A program made the translations under genes and the position numbers. From positions 1 to 14,156 of the forward strand of contig CAZJKT010000022.1 of assembly GCA_964547015.1 (NCBI GenBank): a stretch of DNA of 14,156 bases. The letters run 5' to 3'. The stretch's first letter is position 1, and the number at the start of each line of letters is the position of its first letter. Shown here one piece after another: positions 1-7,779 of this stretch. The notes below the pieces were generated by a model that was not told where the DNA came from, did not search any database, and saw only the letters and a list, made by a program, of their open reading frames with translations. Source of the DNA: JAFGCN01 sp964547015 (GTDB lineage: Archaea > Aenigmatarchaeota > Aenigmatarchaeia > QMZS01).

Positions 1-2
1 GG

Positions 3-134
3 GCAGAAATTGGGAGAAAGAGGGTTCAGATAAATATTGTGAGCGACGCTGTCGGTGGGGAAATCCTTTGGCTGGGGGTGGCCATTTTAATGTGCGCAAC
101 ACTGATTATAATTAGGGATACCCGCAAATATTAA
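3..134 (+). CDS. C-terminal tail of an unidentified membrane-anchored protein (5' end outside window)
   Basis: An open frame enters from the window edge and ends at a TAA at 132-134, giving about 43 residues. The tail holds one hydrophobic stretch (GGEILWLGVAILMCATLIII) followed by a short charged end (RDTRKY), the pattern of a C-terminal membrane anchor with a cytoplasmic basic stub. It lies just upstream of two pilin-like genes on the same strand, so it may be part of the same pilus or secretion cluster. It could be a surface protein anchored at its C-terminus, or the last helix of a polytopic protein such as a GspF/FlaJ-type platform. The fragment is too short to decide. Coding status rests on frame, hydrophobicity and position only. 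Confidence 0.5.
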   Translation, partial: AEIGRKRVQINIVSDAVGGEILWLGVAILMCATLIIIRDTRKY

Positions 135-135
135 A
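127..135 (+). promoter_or_regulatory. TATA-like box before the first pilin gene
   Basis: AATATTAAA lies 17-25 bases before the ATG at 152, the spacing of an archaeal TATA box for a leaderless transcript. It overlaps the stop codon of the upstream gene. Read-through from upstream is also possible. Confidence 0.35.
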
Positions 136-151
136 TATGGTTATATATATT

Positions 152-775
152 ATGCCTAAGAACAAACATTCAAAAAAATCTGTAATTACCCTGAAGGGTG
201 TGGCTCCTTTGGTATCCTCAATCCTTATAATCGGCGTGCTTGCCGGAATAACCGGGATTGCCTACCAGTGGGGAATGCCGATGATGCAAAAAAATGTGGG
301 AAAGACTGAGCTTTACTCAGCCGAAACTCTCCTAAAAAACCTTGATAAAAAGATAGATGATGTCGCAAGAAACGGGGGGCGAGAAGAGGTGCTTTTTAAT
401 CTGCCCGGAGAAATTAAGGTGTATGATGCAGACAACCGGATAGAATTTATCCTTGAAACCTCAGGAAGCATTTATGCTCCGGGAGGGTTTATTTGCTTTT
501 CAAGAAACTGCGACCTTGATGAGGGAATCTGGGGAGAGGATTCCTACACCGTTCTTGGAGCGCAAGTGCTCCAGTCAGACCGCAAATACGCCCAGACAAA
601 ATATATACTCCTTTTTAGGGAACTGATTTCAGATTCCGCAACCTATACACGTGATATTGTGACAACTGAAGGAGGCACACTTACCGGAAGCAAGGGAAAC
701 AAAATTGTAATATCCAAAATTGGGGAAGAGCGGGGCGACACAATAAAGACTATTATTAAAATAGACCTGATTTAA
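152..775 (+). CDS. Pilin-like protein with class III signal peptide
   Basis: This is probably a secreted subunit of a type IV pilus-like filament or pseudopilus. After a basic N-terminus (many Lys) comes KGVAPLVSSILIIGVLAGIT, which matches the archaeal prepilin pattern: a charged K-G peptidase site followed at once by a hydrophobic helix for membrane insertion and filament packing. The remaining ~160 residues are soluble and predicted extracellular. Two cysteines near the middle (in FICF and RNCDL) are close enough to form a disulphide. The frame is open to an ATG at 137, but the ATG at 152 is preferred because it follows a TATA-like box at the right distance and gives a normal-length leader. 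The next pilin-like gene starts 4 bases after the stop. The pilin class is well supported; the exact machine is inferred from the ATPase downstream. No closer family is recognised. Confidence 0.75.
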   Translation: MPKNKHSKKSVITLKGVAPLVSSILIIGVLAGITGIAYQWGMPMMQKNVGKTELYSAETLLKNLDKKIDDVARNGGREEVLFNLPGEIKVYDADNRIEFILETSGSIYAPGGFICFSRNCDLDEGIWGEDSYTVLGAQVLQSDRKYAQTKYILLFRELISDSATYTRDIVTTEGGTLTGSKGNKIVISKIGEERGDTIKTIIKIDLI

Positions 776-779
776 TCTT

Positions 780-1193
780 ATGAAGGGCCAGTATCGGATA
801 ATTAACGAAATATTGCTTTTTGGGATAGCCGCCGCAATTGTATTCTCGGTTGCAGGGATAATTGCCTTTGCGACAGCCTCCCTAAAATCCCAGACTCAAA
901 GAGAGCAATATTACCTTATGGGGGATTTTCTGTCGTTGGGCCTTACTAAAATCCACTTGTGCGGTGACGGGGCAGAGTGCCGATTTATATCTGAAATACC
1001 GGGAAGGCTCTCAGAAGACCGGTATACAATTGAGCTGAATGGAAGAACCCTGACCATCTCTAACTTTGAGACCGGCCAAAGCATCCAAATGGAGACTCTG
1101 GACTTCAACCGCACAATGAAGGGATTTGCAACAAGCAGTGGAAGGCATATTGTAATTGACAATATAGGAGGGGAGGTGACCCTGACAAGATAA
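780..1193 (+). CDS. Second pilin-like / FlaF-FlaG-like protein with N-terminal membrane helix
   Basis: A 137-residue protein begins MKGQYRIINEILLFG and runs into a hydrophobic helix to about residue 32, then a soluble domain of about 100 residues. The short K-G leader followed by a helix resembles archaeal minor pilins and the FlaF/FlaG-type stator proteins of the archaellum. The soluble part carries two nearby cysteines (HLCGDGAEC), like the neighbouring pilin. The gene starts 4 bases after the first pilin and its TAA shares one base with the ATG of the ATPase (TAATG), so the three are very likely cotranscribed and the last two translationally coupled. It may be a minor pilin or an accessory subunit. 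No signal for a catalytic role is seen. Confidence 0.7.
   Translation: MKGQYRIINEILLFGIAAAIVFSVAGIIAFATASLKSQTQREQYYLMGDFLSLGLTKIHLCGDGAECRFISEIPGRLSEDRYTIELNGRTLTISNFETGQSIQMETLDFNRTMKGFATSSGRHIVIDNIGGEVTLTR
1172..1179 (+). promoter_or_regulatory. Shine-Dalgarno-like sequence before the ATPase gene
   Basis: GGAGGTGA, inside the end of the second pilin gene, is a full match to the usual anti-SD complement. It sits 13 bases before the ATG at 1193, a longer spacing than normal, so it may act together with stop-start coupling. Confidence 0.45.
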
Positions 1194-3166
1194 TGACGCG
1201 AGTAATTATAAAAAAGAGGGTTAAGCAAAGGAAGCCTATAAAAATAATTAACGATGCCCAATTTGTGCTCAAAAGAAAGCCTATTATAATCAACTACATG
1301 CCAAGAAGGGTAGAGGATGCAACGACCCTTAGCCAACTTCTAAAAAAGCTTGGGCTTGAACCGACAGACGACCAGAAAAGGGTTCTTGCAAAAATGACCG
1401 ACGCGCAAAAGGCGATGCTCCTTGAGCTTCTCAAAGAATTTATAAAGAAGAACAAGTCAATTGACCATATGGACCTTGGAAACCTTATAAATGATGTGCT
1501 TCTTACAAGCCAGGGCGGGCCTAAAGGCGTGTTTGGAATGGGTTTTGGCGGATACGGGCCGGGAATGCTCAAAGGGGAACTGACTGAAAAAAAGGACAGG
1601 TTCAAATATAACGGCCTGCCTTTTCCTGACATAAAGTCAAATATAAAGCCAAGCGAGCTGTCTTTTAAAAAAGAGGAAATCCATGAAGTGGATATAAAAT
1701 ACCCCCTTATCCCGAAAAAGCCGCAAAAGGATGAAGAGGTTTTTGCGTATGCGCACATATTTTGGGACAAAGAGCACCATGAGCTAAAATACATTGTCGT
1801 GGAGCCTTCTATAGGGCAAAGAGAAGCCCAATTTGTAGAGGATATTAAGGAATTTATAAGGGAGAAAATTGATATCGACTTTGCGGCAGTAAGGAAATAC
1901 GAGGCCAAGAATTATGTTTATAAAAAAGTGGACGATGCCATGGAATATTTCAAGTTAGACCTTCCTACAACCCTGATAAAAGTATTCCGATACTATGTTT
2001 ATAGGGATTTTTTGGGATACGGCAAAATTGAGGCCCTTATGCAGGATGAAAACATAGAAGATATTTCCTGCGACGGGATAGGGACACCCATTTATATAGT
2101 GCACAGGGACCCTAGATTTGGAAACCTCAAGACAAATATTGTTTTTGACAACGGCGAGGAGCTGGATTCATTTGTAATGAAGCTGGCGCAGAGGTGCGGG
2201 AAAGACCTCTCAACAGCCCACCCCCTGCTTAACGGAATACTCCCGGACAACAGCAGGATACAGGCAACACTGGCAACCGATATTGCAAGAAAGGGCAGCA
2301 ATTTCACTATAAGGAAATTCAGTTCAGAGCCGTTCACGCCGGTAACTCACATATTTTACAGCACACTGGATACTAAGATGGCGGCATACCTTTGGTTTGC
2401 AATTGAGCATGGGCGGTCCATTCTTGTTTCCGGAGGAACCGCAAGCGGAAAGACTTCGCTTCTAAACTCCATATCAATGCTTGAAAAGCCGCAAAATAAG
2501 ATAGTAACAATTGAGGACACCGGGGAGCTTCAGCTGTCCCATCCAAACTGGGTGCCGGAAGTGGCAAGGGAAGTTGTTGGAGGAAAGGGAAGCATAACCT
2601 TGTTTGACCTTTTGAGGGAGTCCTTGAGGCAAAGGCCTGACAGGATTGTAGTAGGTGAGGTTAGGGGAAAGGAGGCTTTTGTTCTTTTCCAATCCATGGC
2701 TACAGGGCACCCCGGGCTTGCAACAATACACGCAGAGTCAATAGAGACCTTAATAGACAGGCTTATCACCCCCCCAATCAACCTCCCTCCGACTCTTCTT
2801 GAGATTTTGGACATTGTGGTGTTTATAGGCAAGGTAAAGAAGGGAAACAAAGCAGTAAGGAGAATAACTTCTGTTGAGGAAATAGCCGGAATGGATTATA
2901 AAGCAAAAAGGCCCTATGTAAATAAGCTTTTCAAGTGGAATCCAAAGACCGACGAGTTTGAGATAGTCGGGCGCTCTGTTGTTTTAAGGAAAATCGTTGA
3001 GAATACAGGAGCCGACAAAAACCATATAGAGGAAGATATAAAAAACAAGGCGAAGATATTGGAGTGGCTCACCGAAAATAAGATATTTGATTATAAGGAG
3101 GTCGGAAAATATCTGGCTGAATATAACGCAAATCCCGAAAGCTTCCTTGCAAGAATCGGGGCATAG
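1193..3166 (+). CDS. Type II/IV secretion system ATPase (FlaI/GspE/VirB11 superfamily)
   Basis: This cytoplasmic hexameric ATPase would power assembly of the pilus-like machine encoded with it. Diagnostic motifs are all present: Walker A GGTASGKTS at residues 414-422 (Lys420), the Asp box KIVTIEDT at 436-443, an atypical Walker B RIVVGEVRG at 484-492 (Glu489), and the His box ATGHPGLATIHA at 503-514. An N-terminal PAS-like/N2 domain precedes the ATPase core (roughly 200-400). At 657 residues it is longer than a typical FlaI (about 550). The first ~190 residues hold a basic start, a helical stretch and a Gly-rich linker (about 107-126). An in-frame ATG at 1298 could also serve as start, but coupling to the upstream stop favours 1193. 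The ATPase call is secure. Whether it drives pili, secretion or adhesion is inference. No platform (FlaJ/GspF) gene follows. Confidence 0.95.
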   Translation: MTRVIIKKRVKQRKPIKIINDAQFVLKRKPIIINYMPRRVEDATTLSQLLKKLGLEPTDDQKRVLAKMTDAQKAMLLELLKEFIKKNKSIDHMDLGNLINDVLLTSQGGPKGVFGMGFGGYGPGMLKGELTEKKDRFKYNGLPFPDIKSNIKPSELSFKKEEIHEVDIKYPLIPKKPQKDEEVFAYAHIFWDKEHHELKYIVVEPSIGQREAQFVEDIKEFIREKIDIDFAAVRKYEAKNYVYKKVDDAMEYFKLDLPTTLIKVFRYYVYRDFLGYGKIEALMQDENIEDISCDGIGTPIYIVHRDPRFGNLKTNIVFDNGEELDSFVMKLAQRCGKDLSTAHPLLNGILPDNSRIQATLATDIARKGSNFTIRKFSSEPFTPVTHIFYSTLDTKMAAYLWFAIEHGRSILVSGGTASGKTSLLNSISMLEKPQNKIVTIEDTGELQLSHPNWVPEVAREVVGGKGSITLFDLLRESLRQRPDRIVVGEVRGKEAFVLFQSMATGHPGLATIHAESIETLIDRLITPPINLPPTLLEILDIVVFIGKVKKGNKAVRRITSVEEIAGMDYKAKRPYVNKLFKWNPKTDEFEIVGRSVVLRKIVENTGADKNHIEEDIKNKAKILEWLTENKIFDYKEVGKYLAEYNANPESFLARIGA

Positions 3167-3201
3167 AAGCAAAGAGAGGCATTTATTCAGAGTTAGGGTA
3201 G

Positions 3202-3210
3202 TTTATAAAA
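3202..3210 (+). promoter_or_regulatory. TATA box for the 77-residue gene
   Basis: TTTATAAAA is a near-consensus archaeal TATA box 32-40 bases before the ATG at 3242. Transcription would start around 3232, leaving a very short leader. It indicates that this gene is not part of the pilus operon. Confidence 0.6.
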
Positions 3211-3241
3211 TTTCAAAACAAGTAATATTTAGTGAAAAACA

Positions 3242-3475
3242 ATGGCAGATGTAGAATTTGAAACACTGAAAAGCGAAGAAATTTCCTTTGGGAACAACAA
3301 CTTCTTAGAGATTGCAAGAAAAGTCGCTAAAGGCGAGGACGGAGAGACAGAATTCCTTCAGATTGCAAGGGGTTTTTTCGCTCCTGACGGAAGCAAGAGA
3401 TACAAAAAGTCAATTGCAGTTCCTGACAACCCGGAACTCAAAGACTTTATCGTTGAGAAGATAAAGGAAATATAA
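3242..3475 (+). CDS. Small conserved-looking protein of unknown function, 77 residues
   Basis: I do not recognise the family. The protein is acidic, has no membrane segment or signal, and no cysteine. Its pattern is two strand-like stretches around IARKVA and FLQIARGFF, then a basic patch (DGSKRYKKS) and a C-terminal helix (ELKDFIVEKIKEI). The layout, with repeated IAR motifs flanking a turn, faintly recalls single-strand nucleic-acid-binding folds such as PC4-like proteins, but this is only an impression. A strong TATA box and no close neighbours on the same strand suggest a stand-alone, well-expressed gene. Codon use resembles the neighbours, so it is very likely a real gene. Confidence 0.75.
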   Translation: MADVEFETLKSEEISFGNNNFLEIARKVAKGEDGETEFLQIARGFFAPDGSKRYKKSIAVPDNPELKDFIVEKIKEI

Positions 3476-3658
3476 TACACAAGAACACATTTATTTTAAC
3501 TTTTTGAAATTTTGGCAAAAACTGCCTAAAGGCTATCTTTCCTAACTACTAAGGCCAGTGATATCCGGCATAACCTCGGCAGTTAACTTAAGCACCTTCC
3601 GGGACTAACTTAGCCTAATTAATTCCCCGCAAATCTTCAATTAAAATTGGACCTCGCC
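3476..3658 (+). other. Non-coding stretch with possible stem-loops
   Basis: There is no convincing frame on either strand. A hairpin GGCA/TGCC lies at 3514-3526, and AACTGCC at 3520-3526 can alternatively pair with GGCAGTT at 3578-3584. A TATA-like TTTATTTTAA lies just upstream (3490-3499). It could be a leader or small RNA, or simply spacer DNA. Confidence 0.25.
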
Positions 3659-3669
3659 TTTTATCTTAA
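3659..3669 (+). promoter_or_regulatory. TATA-like box for the acyl-CoA synthetase gene
   Basis: TTTTATCTTAA lies 17-27 bases before the ATG at 3686, which supports this ATG as a leaderless start over the upstream in-frame TTG at 3647. Confidence 0.45.
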
Positions 3670-3685
3670 CTTTCAAGCTAAATTT

Positions 3686-4969
3686 ATGGACCTCAAGCCG
3701 CTTTTTTGCCCAAAGTCTATTGCAGTGATTGGGGCATCAAGGGAAAAGGAAAAAGTGGGCAATATGGTTCTTAGAAACCTTTTGCCATACAAAAAGCGGG
3801 CGGAGATTTACCCGATAAATCCCTGGGCAAAAAGGATTTTGGGCCTTAAGTGCTACCCTTCTGTTGAGTCGGTAGGGAAAGAGGTTGACCTTGGAATTAT
3901 CGCAACAAAAGCGGAGATTACGCCAAAACTGCTTTTGGAGGCAAAAAACCTAAAGTCCTGCATAATAATCTCAAGCGGATTTGCGGAAGCGGGAAATGCG
4001 CGCCTTGGGGAAAAAGTAAAGCTTGCCGCATCCAAAAACAATATATTGATACTTGGGCCAAATTGCATAGGAATCCAGGTGCCCTCAGTAAGCCTGAATG
4101 CGACTTTTATGAAACCCGCGCTTAAGGGGGACTATGCGCTTATATCTCAGTCCGGGGCGTTTTGCTCATCAATAATAAGCTGGAGCGCCTATAATAAGGT
4201 TGGCTTTTCAAAAATAGTTTCTCTCGGAAATGCTTACGGGGTAAATTTCCATGACCTGATAGACTACTTTCAGGCAGACCCTAATACAAAAAAGATTATT
4301 CTCTATATTGAGGGCCTCTCGCAGGGAAAAGAGTTTATGAATGCCTGCAAAAGGTCAAAAAAGCCCATATATGCGCTTAAGGTCGGAAAGACTGAGGAAG
4401 GGAAGCTGGCCGCAAAAACTCACACCGGCGCAATGGCGGGCTCCTATGGGGTTTATAAGGATATTTTCCGTCAGGTTGGGGTAACTGAAATTAAGACAAT
4501 GAAGGACGCCTTTATGTTCCTTAAAATGAGCAAAATGGAAAGAAAAGAAGTGATAATCCTGTCAAATGCCGGGGGCCCCGGGACAGCGGCGGCGGATTTG
4601 CTTTCAGAAGAAGGGGTCGCCCTCAAGAAGATTTCAGATAAGGCCCTAAAAAAACTTAATAGGCTTATGCCTGAAAACTGGAGCAAGAGAAATCCGGCAG
4701 ATATTCTTGGGGATGCCACGCCGGAGCGCTACGAGCAGGCAATAAAGCTCCTTTCAGAGGAAGGGGCAAATATTCTTGTAATACTGACCCCTCAGGAGAT
4801 GACAAACCCGAAAGAGACCGCAAGGAGAATTTCAAAGTACAAAAATGTTCTGGGGGTCTTTATTGGCGGGCGCGAAGTGGTCGAAGCCCGCCAAATTCTT
4901 GAAAGCAGGGGCATTCCTGCATTCGAGTTCTCGGAGCAGGCGGCAAAGTGCTTGGGGCTTTTGCGATAA
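3686..4969 (+). CDS. NDP-forming acyl-CoA synthetase, alpha subunit (CoA-binding and phospho-His domains)
   Basis: ADP-forming acyl-CoA synthetases make ATP and free acid from acyl-CoA, ending peptide or sugar fermentation in many archaea. The N-terminus (MDLKPLFCPKSIAVIGASRE) is the typical CoA-binding Rossmann start. GPNCIGI and ISQSGAF (153-159) follow as in succinyl-CoA ligase-like domains. The motif THTGAMAGS carries His246, which matches the His phosphorylated in this family, and a third domain starts near LSNAGGPG. At 427 residues it is alpha-subunit length and has no ATP-grasp beta domain. No beta gene lies in the window, so the partner must be encoded elsewhere. The ATG at 3686 is chosen over a TTG at 3647 because of family alignment and the TATA-like box. 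Substrate (acetyl, aryl or branched acyl) cannot be told from sequence. Confidence 0.9.
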   Translation: MDLKPLFCPKSIAVIGASREKEKVGNMVLRNLLPYKKRAEIYPINPWAKRILGLKCYPSVESVGKEVDLGIIATKAEITPKLLLEAKNLKSCIIISSGFAEAGNARLGEKVKLAASKNNILILGPNCIGIQVPSVSLNATFMKPALKGDYALISQSGAFCSSIISWSAYNKVGFSKIVSLGNAYGVNFHDLIDYFQADPNTKKIILYIEGLSQGKEFMNACKRSKKPIYALKVGKTEEGKLAAKTHTGAMAGSYGVYKDIFRQVGVTEIKTMKDAFMFLKMSKMERKEVIILSNAGGPGTAAADLLSEEGVALKKISDKALKKLNRLMPENWSKRNPADILGDATPERYEQAIKLLSEEGANILVILTPQEMTNPKETARRISKYKNVLGVFIGGREVVEARQILESRGIPAFEFSEQAAKCLGLLR

Positions 4970-5037
4970 TTCTAAATTAATTATGTCCTATGTGCCAAGA
5001 GCACGGGGAATCCAAAGATTAAGTATATAGAACTCGC

Positions 5038-7614
5038 CTATATTAAGCCAGCCTCAAAATCCTCCCTGAATTTCTCAACATTAAACCTGTAAAGCTTAAC
5101 ATCAGGAGCGGCATAGGAAGGCTCAAAATATTCAAGGCCCTGCCCTCCATAAAAGAATGTTTTAGTAAACATTGAGTTTTCTATTTGCGGCGGCATGTAT
5201 ATTACCACCTGCATGCTCGGGTCAACCCATAGAGTGCCGGGAATCTGGAACTCGGAAAAAGACATCTGCATAGGTGTTCCATTATAATGGATTACAAGCG
5301 TTTTTACACCATAATATTTTCCATCCTGCAAAAGGTATGGCTCAATACTTTGAACGCCTTCGGATTCAGTAATTTTTATAATGAATGTAGGACAAAAAGA
5401 GCGCGGTGGACAGCGATCATATATCAGGACCTTTCCTTTCTCAAGTCGAAGGTCTTGCTCTCCCCCTAAATAGGTTATAGAGTACGGGTATGCAGTTCCC
5501 CTTCCCGCTTCGGGGTCCCAGTTTGAAAAGTAGGACCACCAGTGCGACTTCCCGATAAGGTCATTTGATGCCAAAAAATAAAGGTCCTTGCACTCGCCCA
5601 TATAGGTTTCAAGCACCTTGGCCGCCCTTATTTCCTCAGAGGTATAAATTACTCCTGCCATATCCTGCATCCTTGATGTGACGCAGTATAGTTTTTCAGG
5701 GCTTTCGGTATGTATGGTCGGGCAGTAGACGCTTGAGTGCATGCCCCTTCTCTCGCAAATCTCTTTCATAGCCTCCCAAGTAATTGTGTACCCCTGGCGG
5801 TCTTTCATGCAGTCAAGGCCGTTTAAGTCATCAACTGCCGTGTACCTTATATTGTTTTGGGTTGCCCCGTCATAAATTGTCCGCCTTTCCGAAAGCGAAG
5901 CTATCCAGTAGCCCGGGTCCCAATAAGTTGCAACAACAGTGCATTCGGGGGTATTTTCCTTAAGCCAGCCCATAGAGCTTGCCCATCCCGAAGTTATTCC
6001 TGTCCCGTATTGGTTTGACAAAATGTCTGCCTGCATATATATTGAGTCTTGCGCTGTGAAAAGCCGGCTTAGGAAAAACAGGGCCATAAATGTGATTATC
6101 AGAGCGGAGGCCACAAGCTTGAACAATTCTTTCCCTTCACCATAATTTCTCAGCATATAAGCCCTTCTAAATAATATTCCTACAGCAATTCCTGCGCATA
6201 TTCCCATGGGTATGGCCAGAAGCTGGACAAACCTTACCGAAAATAAGCTTCCGTATAAGGTAGGGGCAATCCAGATAAACATGAGCAAAAAGGTTACCGG
6301 AAATATAGAATCTTTACCTATATTTTGCAGGGAGAGCACTAAAAGCATCCCTAAGCCAAGAATCCCCAGGCCAAAGACAAATGGATGGGTCCTTGCCACA
6401 ACATCCATCAGCGGGACACTCATAGCCTCAGAGATTGATACCAGCACATTAGGGAATATTCCCCCTTCAGCTTTTGATGACTGGAAAAATGTGGTTACTG
6501 CAATAACTTCCTTTGCGGGAGAAAATCCTAAATAAGGGAATGTGATTGCCAGAAAGACCAGCCCAAGCACAATATATATTGCAAAATGGCTTTTGAAAAA
6601 GCTAAGGCTGTTTTTGGCCTTTTGTTTTATGCCGCTTCCCTTGGCAAGAAAGACCATATAGGAAAAATGGAGGCCAAAAAGGCCCATAAAAAGCCAAGGC
6701 ATGTAAGCAAATCCCGAACCCCAGATAAATGCAAACATTGCCAAAGCTAGACCTGACAGCGCCGCAAGGATAAGCGGAAGCGGCTTAGTCGGGTTTTTGC
6801 TGTCCGCTCTCTTATATGCGGAAATAAAAAATGCCATGGTTAAAAGGGACAAAAATACAATTAGCCCGTCTGTATCCAAAAAACCACCCATTGAACGGGA
6901 GAGGTAGGAGGGGGTAAGCCCGATAAAAAATGCGGCAAAAAGCCCGGCTGTATTTGAATGAAGCTCCCGGCCCAGCCAAAATGCAGGGATAACGCAAAGC
7001 GCACCCATTACTGCTGAAAGCCAGAAAAGAAAGCGGTAGAACTCCATTTCCTTGAAGTAACTGAAGTATTTGTAGCTGTATGCAACAGTATAGGAAAATG
7101 CTTGGGGCTTAAGCGGCAGGTATTCGGGGTGCAGCCTCCTATAGTCATATTCAGGCACAGGCTCCCCGGTTATAATCTTATAGGCATATTCTGACTGGAA
7201 GTGCCAATAATGCGGGTCTGCGGCAAGAAGGTAGGGCTGATCAGAATTAGACACGCTAAGCCCGATATACCTGAGGGCAGAGGACAGCTTCTCGCCATAT
7301 ACGGCTTCTTCATTGACGGTTGCAAGCCTTACCTGAATGCTTAAAAGAAAGATAATCAGGATAAGCGCCAGGAAGATAATATTCTGGCGCTTTTTTATGT
7401 ATTCAAGCGGATATAGCACAAAATAGCCAAATAATATTGCGGCGCAAAAAATAAGCTGGGCCTGAAACGAAAGAGGGACCGGGAAAAAATAGCTGAGGGC
7501 TTTAAAAAAGATGAGAAATGCGGCTAAGAAGGCAAATAAATAAGGGTACTTTTTATCCATAAGCTCGATTAAGAATCCTGAAAATGAGGATTTCTCAGCC
7601 TTTTTTCTGAACAT
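5038..7614 (-). CDS. aglB: STT3/AglB oligosaccharyltransferase
   Basis: This membrane enzyme transfers a lipid-linked glycan to Asn in N-X-S/T sequons of exported proteins. The N-terminal ~530 residues are a series of hydrophobic helices. Two acidic metal/substrate motifs are visible in the first and second external loops: DPHYWH at 133-138, and GGFLDTDGL with Asp247 and Asp249. The soluble C-terminal domain begins near the signature YWDPG (564-568), a variant of the canonical WWDYG that recognises the sequon hydroxyl residue. At 858 residues it is full length. The frame is open to a TTG at 7629, but the ATG at 7614 is preferred because of a TATA-like box just upstream. It diverges from uL14 and converges with the acyl-CoA synthetase gene. 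Likely targets include surface proteins such as the pilins at the left end, which is inference. Confidence 0.93.
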   Translation of the reverse strand: MFRKKAEKSSFSGFLIELMDKKYPYLFAFLAAFLIFFKALSYFFPVPLSFQAQLIFCAAILFGYFVLYPLEYIKKRQNIIFLALILIIFLLSIQVRLATVNEEAVYGEKLSSALRYIGLSVSNSDQPYLLAADPHYWHFQSEYAYKIITGEPVPEYDYRRLHPEYLPLKPQAFSYTVAYSYKYFSYFKEMEFYRFLFWLSAVMGALCVIPAFWLGRELHSNTAGLFAAFFIGLTPSYLSRSMGGFLDTDGLIVFLSLLTMAFFISAYKRADSKNPTKPLPLILAALSGLALAMFAFIWGSGFAYMPWLFMGLFGLHFSYMVFLAKGSGIKQKAKNSLSFFKSHFAIYIVLGLVFLAITFPYLGFSPAKEVIAVTTFFQSSKAEGGIFPNVLVSISEAMSVPLMDVVARTHPFVFGLGILGLGMLLVLSLQNIGKDSIFPVTFLLMFIWIAPTLYGSLFSVRFVQLLAIPMGICAGIAVGILFRRAYMLRNYGEGKELFKLVASALIITFMALFFLSRLFTAQDSIYMQADILSNQYGTGITSGWASSMGWLKENTPECTVVATYWDPGYWIASLSERRTIYDGATQNNIRYTAVDDLNGLDCMKDRQGYTITWEAMKEICERRGMHSSVYCPTIHTESPEKLYCVTSRMQDMAGVIYTSEEIRAAKVLETYMGECKDLYFLASNDLIGKSHWWSYFSNWDPEAGRGTAYPYSITYLGGEQDLRLEKGKVLIYDRCPPRSFCPTFIIKITESEGVQSIEPYLLQDGKYYGVKTLVIHYNGTPMQMSFSEFQIPGTLWVDPSMQVVIYMPPQIENSMFTKTFFYGGQGLEYFEPSYAAPDVKLYRFNVEKFREDFEAGLI

Positions 7615-7630
7615 AAATACATCCCGCAAT

Positions 7631-7641
7631 ATTTTATTTAT
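7631..7641 (-). promoter_or_regulatory. TATA-like box for the STT3 gene
   Basis: On the - strand, ATAAATAAAAT lies 17-27 bases upstream of the ATG at 7614, consistent with a leaderless transcript. Confidence 0.5.
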
Positions 7642-7667
7642 CTTGTATATTGTATATCCTGTTATTT

Positions 7668-7707
7668 AACCGCAGTCCGGTTTCCTTTTGTTTAGCCGCA
7701 GAGCGGC
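7668..7707. repeat. Two short inverted repeats between STT3 and uL14
   Basis: AACCG-CAGTC-CGGTT at 7668-7682 and GCCGC-AGA-GCGGC at 7695-7707 are perfect small hairpins 12 bases apart in a divergent intergenic region. They lie upstream of both predicted promoters, so they are more likely DNA sites or remnants than leader RNA. Confidence 0.4.
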
Positions 7708-7735
7708 GGCTTGATGCAATTTTGGAGGTTTTTTA

Positions 7736-7779
7736 GGGCAGATTGGGATTAATAAGGGGGTTTTGGGCAGATTGGGATT
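7736..7779. repeat. 15-base direct repeat pair upstream of uL14
   Basis: GGGCAGATTGGGATT occurs exactly at 7736-7750 and again at 7765-7779, 29 bases apart (not a multiple of three, so not coding). The second copy runs into the palindrome at 7775-7792. The position just upstream of the uL14 TATA box suggests regulator-binding sites or a small duplication. Confidence 0.7.

Noticed and set aside
141..149. TATATATAT as the promoter of the first pilin gene
   Set aside because: It lies directly before the ATG at 152, so transcription would start inside the gene. The box at 127-135 has better spacing.
1294..1908. 204-residue frame on the - strand inside the ATPase gene
   Set aside because: It is antisense to a well-supported ATPase, Ser/Phe-rich with no domain, as expected for a mirror of Lys/Glu-rich coding DNA.
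3514..3620. tRNA gene in the gap before the acyl-CoA synthetase
   Set aside because: No cloverleaf could be drawn on either strand, and there is no T-loop GTTC-type sequence in the right place.
7736..7779. Start of a CRISPR array
   Set aside because: Only two copies of 15 bases with a 14-base gap exist; repeat and spacer are too short and no cas gene is seen.
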